In this document: piece by piece, positions 1-6,222 of the stretch | How positions within the stretch are numbered: position 1 is the first letter of the stretch | How the letters are laid out: each line of letters opens with the position of its first letter | NCBI GenBank assembly: GCA_016200725.1 | Contig: JACQEE010000179.1 | Coordinates: 1 to 8,481, forward strand | Direction: 5' to 3' | Length of the DNA: 8,481 nt | Origin: Chloroflexota bacterium | GTDB taxonomy: Bacteria; Chloroflexota; Dehalococcoidia; SHYB01 | The notes under the pieces: model-generated | What the model saw: the letters and a program-made list of their open reading frames with translations, nothing else | Database searches by the model: none | Told to the model about the DNA's origin: nothing | Position numbers and translations under genes: made by a program

Positions 1-288
<288 letters not shown>

Positions 289-336
289 GAAACGATATGG
301 TGGATCGATGGGTTCTGTTTGCGTCGCAGGGCAAGG

Positions 337-963
337 TTATCCATGATTCGCAACATCCTTACCAGTGGCATCAAGAACTCGATGCCCAAGCGATACCACT
401 ACTTGGCCCAAGGTAAGTATTGCTAGACCATAGGCCGGATATCCTCCAACCCCGAACTCCTTCAGTCGCACAAGCCATCTTGGGAGACTCGTGTCTATAT
501 GTGAGCCCTCAGCAGACGCCGTGTCGTAAATGAGACTGCGGCCCGTAATTTTCACCCCGTCAATCACTGTTTGTGGGTCATCTAACCATGCCTCAATAGT
601 CATTGGCTTAAAGAATGGTGTGCTTGAAATACTGACCGATTGGGCGGGAAGGATGACCTGGTTGACCCCACTCCCGAAGTTCGCCACCCGCTTCTGATAG
701 AACTCTTCATTCCAACGGATACCGTAGACATCCAATGGGACCTCAATCTCATGAGCAAGATCTATCAGTAACGGCTTATTTTGTCCCTTGTATGCCAAAA
801 GAACCCGCAGGATGTGGTTGACTAAGTACAGAGTTGATTCGTTGCCTTCGCGTTGAAAACGAGCCAGGAGTAATTCAAGTTCCGTAATCATCCCTGAGAG
901 TTTTTTGAGACGGGCCTCCAGCGATAGCGGCACTCGTTCAAACAGGTTCCCTTTAGAATCCAT
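337..963 (-). CDS. Unrecognised 208-residue protein, low GC
   Basis: I do not recognise the family and assign no function. The start is well supported: AGGAG at 973-969 lies 5 nt before the ATG at 963, and the frame stays open to TAA at 339-337. The product appears soluble, with no signal peptide or membrane segment. Residues 10-38 look helical and charged, possibly a short coiled coil; residues 65-110 look like a beta-rich section. A conserved-looking patch DTASAEGSHIDTSLPR lies at 147-162, followed by a hydrophobic segment at 178-192. Four 60-nt lines that I counted by hand (541-660 and 721-840) average about 46% G+C, against about 68% in two lines of the neighbouring cofE. That contrast suggests recent acquisition. 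The gene is co-directional with cofE (137-bp gap before it) and glmU (183-bp gap after it), but neither gap suggests tight coupling. Confidence 0.72.
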   Translation of the reverse strand: MDSKGNLFERVPLSLEARLKKLSGMITELELLLARFQREGNESTLYLVNHILRVLLAYKGQNKPLLIDLAHEIEVPLDVYGIRWNEEFYQKRVANFGSGVNQVILPAQSVSISSTPFFKPMTIEAWLDDPQTVIDGVKITGRSLIYDTASAEGSHIDTSLPRWLVRLKEFGVGGYPAYGLAILTLGQVVVSLGHRVLDATGKDVANHG

Positions 964-968
964 GGTGT

Positions 969-973
969 CTCCT
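969..973 (-). promoter_or_regulatory. Ribosome binding site of the 208-residue gene
   Basis: AGGAG on the minus strand, 5 nt before the ATG at 963. It is the main evidence that this unrecognised frame is a translated gene and that its start is correct. Confidence 0.65.
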
Positions 974-1100
974 GAGTAAGCAGGCCGTAGCAGCCGATGG
1001 CGGAATGCCTATCGCTTGCGCAACTCGGAATAATGGCTGACCTCATCCGCGCTATCCGTTCCCAATCCTCAAGAGGCACGTGGATGCCTGCCCATCACGC

Positions 1101-1859
1101 CTACCTGAACAGGTCGCGCTCCGGGGGGCGCACCAGCACGTTCGAGCCCGTCTCACCCTTGGGATAGGCGTAGCCGCGCACGATGGCGGCGGGGATGCGG
1201 TCGAGTTTGCCCATGATGGGCTCCGTCGCCGAGGCGAGTTCGTCGGCCACGGCGAGCACGCTGGCCTTGAACTGGAAGCCCATCGGGTCTTTCTGACCGC
1301 GATAGTCCACCAGCGGCTCGATGCCGGAGACACCGATCGCGATGTTTGTGCATCCTTCGCGCCAGGGGCGGCCGAAGGTGTCGGAGATGATTACGGCGAC
1401 GTCGCCGCCGGCGTGCTTGCGCACCGTCTCGCGGATGCTGCGCGCCGAGACGTCCGAGTCCTCGGGCAGCAGCGCGACGATGCCCTCGGAACCGAGGTTG
1501 GAGGCATCGATGCCTGCGTTGGCGCAGACGAAGCCGTGCTTCGTCTCGGTCAGGATGACGCCGATGTCCATCCGCACGATGCGCTTGCTCTCGCGCAGCA
1601 CCAACTCCATCAGACGCGGGTCTTTCTCGTAGCGTTTCGCGATCGACTTGGCGAACTCCGATGGCTCGATGGTCGAGAGGGCCACGAGGCGGCCATCGGC
1701 CTTAGAGACGACCTTCTGCGTAACGACGAGCACGTCGCCGGCTTGGATGGGTGTGCCCTGGGCCATCGCCGCCTTGACGAGCATGTCGGCCAGGCGGTCG
1801 CCCGGCTTGATCTCGGGGAGGCCGGTGATGCCGATGACGCGGTATTCGGGAACGCGCAT
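1101..1859 (-). CDS. cofE: Coenzyme F420-0:L-glutamate ligase (CofE)
   Basis: CofE adds L-glutamate, with GTP hydrolysis and divalent metals, to F420-0 to build the gamma-linked polyglutamate tail of coenzyme F420 in the cytoplasm. The 252-residue product matches the stand-alone form found in archaea and several bacteria; it lacks the C-terminal nitroreductase-like domain of actinobacterial FbiB. Family motifs run in order: GDVLVVTQKVVSKADGR (41-57), ETKHGFVCANAGIDASN (105-121), SDTFGRPWREG (159-169), TNIAIGVSG (171-179), DYRGQKDPMGF (185-195), AVADELASA (203-211) and IPAAIVRGY (222-230). The acidic residues in the second and third motifs fall where the family binds metal and GTP. The ATG at 1859 lies 19 nt after the fno stop. 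I see no good Shine-Dalgarno in that gap, so translation may be coupled to fno. Stop is TAG at 1103-1101. Confidence 0.95.
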   Translation of the reverse strand: MRVPEYRVIGITGLPEIKPGDRLADMLVKAAMAQGTPIQAGDVLVVTQKVVSKADGRLVALSTIEPSEFAKSIAKRYEKDPRLMELVLRESKRIVRMDIGVILTETKHGFVCANAGIDASNLGSEGIVALLPEDSDVSARSIRETVRKHAGGDVAVIISDTFGRPWREGCTNIAIGVSGIEPLVDYRGQKDPMGFQFKASVLAVADELASATEPIMGKLDRIPAAIVRGYAYPKGETGSNVLVRPPERDLFR

Positions 1860-1878
1860 GATAGTTCGGTGACTGAGG

Positions 1879-2544
1879 CTAGACGCCCACGATCTTGATC
1901 ATGGACTGCGTCTTGTAGATCCGGTTGATGTTGAGCAGCAGCGCGGTGATGTCCTCGATGTAGCGCGCCACCTCGATGCCGCCCGCGTCGATCGCGCGCG
2001 CGCCCTTGATCTGCCGCGCCAGGTCCATCACGAGGCCCTTCGCCTGCGGATCGTTGCCGCAGACAACAACGTCGGACGGGACGCCGTGGGCGGTGTCCAT
2101 CAACTCCTTGGCGCTCAGGTTGTGGAACGCGCCGACCACCCTGGCCTTCGGCAGCACCGCCTGCGCCTGCTCGGTGGCCGACCCCTCGGGGACGAGCAGC
2201 GCCTTCGGACGCCCCTTTACAAACTCGAGTGGCACGACTGTATCGACTACTACCTTCTCGCCGATGGCGTCGCGCAGCCCCTCGAGCGTCTCCTTCTGTC
2301 CTGTGAACGGCACCGTGATAACCACGATGTCGCTCTGCCGCACGGCGGGCTCGTTCTCCAGGCCCTCGACGCGCTGCCCGGGCGCCTTCTCCAGCACCTT
2401 CTGCGCCGCCTCCTGCGCCCGTTCGATGCGCCTCGACCCGATGATGACCCTGTGCCCGGCCATCGCGAAGCGCACCGCGAGCCCCAGGCCCTCCGGCCCC
2501 GTGCCGCCGACGATCGCAATCGTGTGGTGGTTAGGCTGCGTCAC
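1879..2544 (-). CDS. fno: F420-dependent NADP oxidoreductase (Fno), GTG start
   Basis: The enzyme moves hydride reversibly between reduced F420 and NADP+, linking the F420 pool to NADPH. The product is 221 residues, close to the roughly 210-220 usual for the family. The N-terminal dinucleotide-binding fold carries GGTGPEG at 13-19 after the first strand (TIAIV, 8-12). GSRR at 36-39 is where the family grips the 2'-phosphate of NADP. Further family motifs are VPF (78-80), VVGAFHN (136-142), GND (163-165), DAGGIEVARYIE (186-197) and ITALLLNINRIYK (199-211). An in-frame ATG at 2628 would add 28 residues unlike the family. It lies inside a repeat palindrome and upstream of the best promoter, so I chose the GTG at 2544, which has AGGAGA 5 nt before it. 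The gene is followed by cofE. A related NAD(P)-binding F420 reductase is the alternative. Confidence 0.9.
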   Translation of the reverse strand: MTQPNHHTIAIVGGTGPEGLGLAVRFAMAGHRVIIGSRRIERAQEAAQKVLEKAPGQRVEGLENEPAVRQSDIVVITVPFTGQKETLEGLRDAIGEKVVVDTVVPLEFVKGRPKALLVPEGSATEQAQAVLPKARVVGAFHNLSAKELMDTAHGVPSDVVVCGNDPQAKGLVMDLARQIKGARAIDAGGIEVARYIEDITALLLNINRIYKTQSMIKIVGV

Positions 2545-2549
2545 AAACG

Positions 2550-2555
2550 TCTCCT
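2550..2555 (-). promoter_or_regulatory. Ribosome binding site deciding the fno start
   Basis: AGGAGA on the minus strand, 5 nt before the GTG at 2544. The competing ATG at 2628 lies within a palindromic repeat. Confidence 0.7.
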
Positions 2556-2581
2556 GCTGCCGGGTTCGATGAGCGACGCCT

Positions 2582-2611
2582 ATTCTATCGGCGCGCGTCG
2601 CATGGTGTCCA
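2582..2611 (-). promoter_or_regulatory. Candidate promoter of fno-cofE
   Basis: On the minus strand TGGACA (2611-2606, five of six to the -35 consensus) is followed after 18 nt by TAGAAT (2587-2582, five of six to the -10 consensus). Predicted transcription start is near 2575, leaving a leader of about 30 nt to the GTG of fno. It sits between the repeat pair and fno, so the F420 genes probably have their own promoter rather than depending on the upstream lipoprotein gene. Confidence 0.55.
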
Positions 2612-2621
2612 ACCACCCCCT

Positions 2622-2657
2622 TTGTCATTCTGTGGCGTCCTCGCCACAGAATCTCGC
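2622..2657 (+). repeat. Palindromic repeat unit, left copy
   Basis: This unit begins TTGTCATTCTG (2622-2632) and ends CAGAATCTCGC (2647-2657). Its core forms a perfect 11-bp stem, ATTCTGTGGCG (2627-2637) with CGCCACAGAAT (2642-2652), around the 4-nt loop TCCT. A second unit with the same ends lies in opposite orientation at 2721-2760. From memory, short dispersed palindromes of the type GTCATTCTG...AGAATCTCGC occur in many copies in some bacterial genomes, including Chloroflexota; I could not check this here. Confidence 0.75.
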
Positions 2658-2720
2658 AAGCGCAATACGCTTGTCGAGAGCCACACTGAAACCTCAGACC
2701 CAGGAAGGCTGGTACGGGCC

Positions 2721-2760
2721 GCGAGATTCTGATCCCGAATTGTCTGGGTCAGAATGACAA
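2721..2760 (-). repeat. Palindromic repeat unit, right copy (inverted)
   Basis: Read on the minus strand it begins TTGTCATTCTG (2760-2750) and ends CAGAATCTCGC (2731-2721), exactly the ends of the left copy. The interior differs: ATTCTGA (2726-2732) pairs with TCAGAAT (2749-2755), one T bulges out at 2733, and CCC (2734-2736) pairs with GGG (2746-2748) around a 9-nt loop. Stem conservation with a changed core suggests that structure matters. It lies 9 nt after the stop of the lipoprotein gene, so it could protect or end that transcript. No T-run follows, so a simple intrinsic terminator is not supported. The 63 bp between the copies (2658-2720) hold only a minor AAGCG/CGCTT hairpin (2658-2672). 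Confidence 0.72.
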
Positions 2761-2769
2761 GCAGCCGCG

Positions 2770-5046
2770 CTACGCCGACTTCGCCTCCGGCGGCCGATTC
2801 ACTTCGATGGTCGCGTAGTCGGGGATGCCCTGCGCATTCTGGAAGTAGCCCTTCACATATGGCTTCGTGAGTGTGTAGCTGCGTCCGTACCAGATCGGCA
2901 CCCCAACCACATCCTGCAGCAGCATCGCGTCCGCCTGGCGGTAGAGGTTCACGCGCTTCGCCGGATCCGCCTCGGTACGCGCCGCCTCGACCAGCTTGTC
3001 GTAATCGGGGCTGCTGTACCGGCCAGTGTTATTGATGGCCTGGCTATAGAACAGCACGTCGAGGAAGTTGTGCGGGTCGGGGTAGTCGGCGATCCACCCG
3101 AACTCGAACAGGTTGGAGGCGAGTCCGGCAACCGCCGCGCCGCGGTCATCGGAGGCCGTCGCCTGGAATGTCACGTCGATGCCCAGGTTCTGCTTGAGCA
3201 TGTCCCCGATCTTCTGATCGAAGGTGCTAACGGCTCCGCCCTGTACCAGGAAGTTCAGTTTGGTGACCGCGCCTTTTTCCTTGGTGAAGGCATCCCACAA
3301 CTGCTTCGCCTGTGCAGGATCGTAGGCGTAACCCTGCGCATTGCTTGTGTAACCGGGCATGCCCAGCGGCACGAAGCCGGTCGCCTTCTGCACCGTGTTG
3401 GATACGATGTCTTTGATGATGCCGTCGCGGTCGATAGCCAGGGCGATCGCTTTGCGGGCCCGCACGTCGTTGAACGGCGCAAGTTTGATGTTGAAGCCCA
3501 CGTAGGTGACGCTGAGTTCCGGCGTCACGGTCAATTCCGCGTTGACCACATTCGCCTTGTCCTGCGCCGCCGTCGCCTCTGTGCCGCCGACGGGCGTGAT
3601 GTCCGCATCGCCCGCGCGATACATCGCCGTCGGGCTGCCGGTCACATTCCAGATCACGATGTACTTCGTCTTGGCCTTCGGCCCGTAGTAGTCATCGTTC
3701 CTCTCGAGCACCACGACTACTCCGGGGTCTATGCCCTTCAACTTGTACGGCCCAGTCCCGTCGGGCTGGACGAACCAGGTCGATCCGCCCTTCTCCACGT
3801 TGTCCTTATTCAGAATGAACCCCGAGGAGTGCGCCAACTTGGACAGGAAATAGGGCACCGCCTGCTTGATCCTGATGCGCACCGTCGAATCATCCACGAC
3901 CGTCACGCCGGTGACTTCGTTGGTTAGCCCGCCGCGGCGCTCGGTGAAGCCGGCGATGTCGTCGAGGTAGACCCCGGTGATGCGGCTAGCGATGGTTGGC
4001 GAGGCCGCGCGCTCGAGCGAATACTTCACATCCGCCGCCGTGACCGCCTTGCCACTGTGGAACTTCGCGCCCTTGCGCAGATGGAAGGTGTACGTCAGAC
4101 CTCCGTCTGTCACGTCCCAACTTTCGGCCATCCCGGGCACGATCTTGAGGTTGCGGTCGAAGGTGACTAACCCGTTGAAGATCTGGGCGACGTACTGGAA
4201 CGACGTGATGTCTCCCGTGCGATGCGGGTCGAACGTGGTCGGCGCCGCCGCGAATAGCTGCGCTGAGTCGGCCTTGGTTGCGCCAAACGGTTTCGGCTCG
4301 CTGAGGCGGATGCTTCGCGCGATCTTCTGCAGATCGGCCTTGCGCGCATCGAAGTCGGCCCGCACCGTCTGGCTGAACGCTTCGAATACCCGCGAGCCCT
4401 TCACCGCCACGACGAGGTTGCCGCGGATCGGCAGCGTGTCCGACGGTATATCGAGCACATACTCGTACGCTTGGCTGCCATCCGCCAGTTGAATCGGCGA
4501 CTGGTTGATGACTTGCAAGCCCTGCACGTTGGTCTGGATGCCCTTCAACACTTGGGCGGCAGTATCCGGGAGCGTTCTGACCGCGTCCTGGAACACCAGG
4601 TCCACAAGCAGCCGGGGGAAACCGAACCGCCCCTCCGCCTCAAAAAGAAATTCGCCCTGCGAGACGTCTCCGGGATTCGTCTGCCAGTTGCTGGGGTAAT
4701 CGACGGCGAGGCCGAACTTGTCGTCCGTGTATGTCTTGAGCGGCCCGATGACATCGGGTGTGCCCGGGGAATCCGGCGTCGGGATAGGTGTAGCTGACGG
4801 GCGCGCGCCTGGCGTAGCCGTGGCTTGCGCCTGAGGCGTTGCCGGCGGCGCGACTGCCGGCGTCGGTGTCACGGTCGGGAAGGGCGTCGGCGTCGCGGCC
4901 TGCTGCGTAGGCGTCGCGTCGGGTGTAGGCGAGGTAGTCGGCGCAGACGTCGGCGACGAGCCGCCGGAGCAGGCGCTCACGGCCAAAACGACGGCCAGGC
5001 CTGAAATGCTCGCAAGAAGTAGTGCCCGGCCTCGTCTCTGCTGCAT
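2770..5046 (-). CDS. Solute-binding lipoprotein (SBP_bac_5) with an N-terminal PsbP-like domain
   Basis: This is the extracytoplasmic substrate-binding component of a peptide/nickel-type ABC importer. The 758 residues divide into a signal peptide with lipobox VSAC (Cys26 lipidated), a Thr/Pro/Ala-rich linker (about 28-102), a domain resembling PsbP/DUF1795-type proteins (about 103-250, opening with DDKFGLAVDYPSNW at 108-121), and the binding domain (about 255-758). Binding-domain hallmarks are AESWDVTDGGLTYTFHLRKG (307-326), then FHSGKAVTAADVKYSLERA (329-347), GTGPYKLK (430-437), YVGFN (515-519), RKAIALAID (532-540) and DYPDPHNF (654-661). Usual family length is about 500-600, so the N-terminal extension is extra. 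GGAG at 5059-5056 precedes the ATG by 9 nt. The divergent ATPase gene at 5134 is a likely partner; no permease is visible. The ligand cannot be read from sequence, and peptides are only the family default. Confidence 0.9.
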   Translation of the reverse strand: MQQRRGRALLLASISGLAVVLAVSACSGGSSPTSAPTTSPTPDATPTQQAATPTPFPTVTPTPAVAPPATPQAQATATPGARPSATPIPTPDSPGTPDVIGPLKTYTDDKFGLAVDYPSNWQTNPGDVSQGEFLFEAEGRFGFPRLLVDLVFQDAVRTLPDTAAQVLKGIQTNVQGLQVINQSPIQLADGSQAYEYVLDIPSDTLPIRGNLVVAVKGSRVFEAFSQTVRADFDARKADLQKIARSIRLSEPKPFGATKADSAQLFAAAPTTFDPHRTGDITSFQYVAQIFNGLVTFDRNLKIVPGMAESWDVTDGGLTYTFHLRKGAKFHSGKAVTAADVKYSLERAASPTIASRITGVYLDDIAGFTERRGGLTNEVTGVTVVDDSTVRIRIKQAVPYFLSKLAHSSGFILNKDNVEKGGSTWFVQPDGTGPYKLKGIDPGVVVVLERNDDYYGPKAKTKYIVIWNVTGSPTAMYRAGDADITPVGGTEATAAQDKANVVNAELTVTPELSVTYVGFNIKLAPFNDVRARKAIALAIDRDGIIKDIVSNTVQKATGFVPLGMPGYTSNAQGYAYDPAQAKQLWDAFTKEKGAVTKLNFLVQGGAVSTFDQKIGDMLKQNLGIDVTFQATASDDRGAAVAGLASNLFEFGWIADYPDPHNFLDVLFYSQAINNTGRYSSPDYDKLVEAARTEADPAKRVNLYRQADAMLLQDVVGVPIWYGRSYTLTKPYVKGYFQNAQGIPDYATIEVNRPPEAKSA

Positions 5047-5133
5047 GCGTTCGCGCTCCGTGTACAGATACGCTCCATGCTACCATAGGGTTTTCACCCG
5101 CCCGCGACCCGAGTCTTGCTCCAGGAGCGCCCC
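5047..5133. promoter_or_regulatory. Divergent control region between the binding protein and the ATPase
   Basis: These 87 bp must carry promoters for both directions, but I found no convincing -35/-10 pair on either strand. CGCTCC occurs at 5054-5059 and 5071-5076 (17-nt period), and the inverse GGAGCGC at 5124-5130. Two of these copies overlap the Shine-Dalgarno sequences of the flanking genes, which may be the whole explanation. Confidence 0.4.
5123..5127 (+). promoter_or_regulatory. Ribosome binding site deciding the ATPase start
   Basis: AGGAG lies 6 nt before the TTG at 5134. The earlier in-frame TTG at 5116 would place this site inside the coding sequence and has no comparable site upstream. 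The site sits in the small palindrome GCTCCAGGAGC (5118-5128). Confidence 0.6.
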
Positions 5134-6162
5134 TTGGCCGACCCCGCTCCGCCGCTGGTCGACCTCGACCGCATCGAGGTGCGCTTCTTCGCACGCCGTG
5201 GCCTCTTCGGGCGCGTCACCGTCCACGCCATCAACGGCCTCTCATTGGCCATCCAGCGTGGCGAGACCGTCGCCGTCGTCGGCGAATCGGGCAGCGGGAA
5301 AACGACGCTGGGCAAGGTCTCCCTGCGCGTCGTGCCGCTCTACAAGGGTGCCGTGCGCTTCGATGGCAAGGACATCGCCGGCCTCTCCGAGCCTCGCCTC
5401 AAGTGGTTCCGGCGACGCGCGCAGGCCGTCTTCCAGGATCCCTACTCCTCCATCAACGCCTACATGACCGTCGCCCAGATCGTGGAGGAGCCGCTCGTCA
5501 TCCACGGCGTCGGCAACCGGAGCGAGCGCCGTGACCGCGTGCGCCAGGCGCTCGAAGACGTGCGCCTTCGCCCCACCGAGGCCATTGTCGGCAAGTACCC
5601 ACACACGCTCTCCGGTGGCCAGCGCCAGCGGGTCGGCATCGCCCGCGCGCTCGTGCTCAAGCCCGACTACATCGTCGCCGACGAGCCGGTTTCCATGATC
5701 GACGCCTCGAGCCGCGCCGAGATTCTCTACCTCCTGCGCAACCTGCAGAAGCGCTACGGCATCGCCTTCCTCTACATCACTCACGACATCGCCAGCGCGG
5801 CGCACTTCTCCGACCGCGTCGCCGTCATGTACCTGGGCAAAATCGTCGAACTCGGCCCTTCGCGCGAGGTGATCGGCAACCCGCTGCACCCCTACACGCA
5901 GGCGCTCATCGCAGCCGTGCCCGAGCCCAACCCGGCCAATCGCCTGCGCGAGCGACCCGTTGTTCCTGGCGAGCCGCCGAACCCCACCTCGCTGCCGACG
6001 GGCTGCTATTTCCATCCGCGCTGCCCCAAGTTCATGGCCGGCAAATGCGAAGGCTCCCAGCCCGAGTTGACCGAGGTACAGCCAGGACATTATGTCGCCT
6101 GTTACCTGTACGAAGGCTCGCCCAAAGGACAGATCCCCATCCCACTCACCGCTGCGCGTTGA
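5134..6162 (+). CDS. Oligopeptide/dipeptide-type ABC transporter ATP-binding protein
   Basis: This cytoplasmic ATPase of the OppF/DppF type powers an importer for peptides or similar solutes. In the 342-residue product from the TTG at 5134 all nucleotide-binding motifs are present: Walker A GESGSGKTT (50-58), Q-loop Gln101 in VFQDPY, signature LSGGQ (159-163), Walker B YIVADE (179-184), D-loop SMIDAS (187-192) and switch His217 in ITHD. The C-terminal oligo_HPY region begins at PLHPYTQALIAAVPEPNP (250-267). It carries four cysteines (291, 297, 305, 323) in GCYFHPRCP...C...C spacing, which in some DppD/OppD-type ATPases binds an iron-sulfur cluster. Such importers normally use two different ATPases and two permeases; only this one is in the window. 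It is divergent from the binding protein and leads a plus-strand row of three genes. Stop is TGA at 6160-6162. Confidence 0.93.
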   Translation: MADPAPPLVDLDRIEVRFFARRGLFGRVTVHAINGLSLAIQRGETVAVVGESGSGKTTLGKVSLRVVPLYKGAVRFDGKDIAGLSEPRLKWFRRRAQAVFQDPYSSINAYMTVAQIVEEPLVIHGVGNRSERRDRVRQALEDVRLRPTEAIVGKYPHTLSGGQRQRVGIARALVLKPDYIVADEPVSMIDASSRAEILYLLRNLQKRYGIAFLYITHDIASAAHFSDRVAVMYLGKIVELGPSREVIGNPLHPYTQALIAAVPEPNPANRLRERPVVPGEPPNPTSLPTGCYFHPRCPKFMAGKCEGSQPELTEVQPGHYVACYLYEGSPKGQIPIPLTAAR

Positions 6163-6222
6163 CCGCCCTTCCCCCGCACGTTACGATTCGCCGACCCGGA
6201 GGGCATCCGCTTTCGAGGCACC

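Noticed and set aside
888..1079. 63-codon minus-strand frame between cofE and the 208-residue gene
   Set aside because: It overlaps the strong Shine-Dalgarno and the start of the 208-residue gene and shows no motif. The 137-bp gap it covers holds only weak small hairpins, for example AGGCA/TGCCT at 1074-1089.
1080..1898. Long open frame on the plus strand opposite cofE (272 codons)
   Set aside because: It lies antisense to a gene with clear CofE motifs. High GC keeps the opposite strand free of stops, and its product is Arg/Asp/Gly-biased with no recognisable motif.
3070..3927. Long plus-strand open frame inside the binding-protein gene (285 codons)
   Set aside because: Antisense to a well-supported SBP_bac_5 domain, with no Shine-Dalgarno support or family motif.
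5242..6090. Long minus-strand open frame opposite the ABC ATPase (282 codons)
   Set aside because: Antisense to intact Walker, signature and oligo_HPY motifs. It is a GC-driven shadow.
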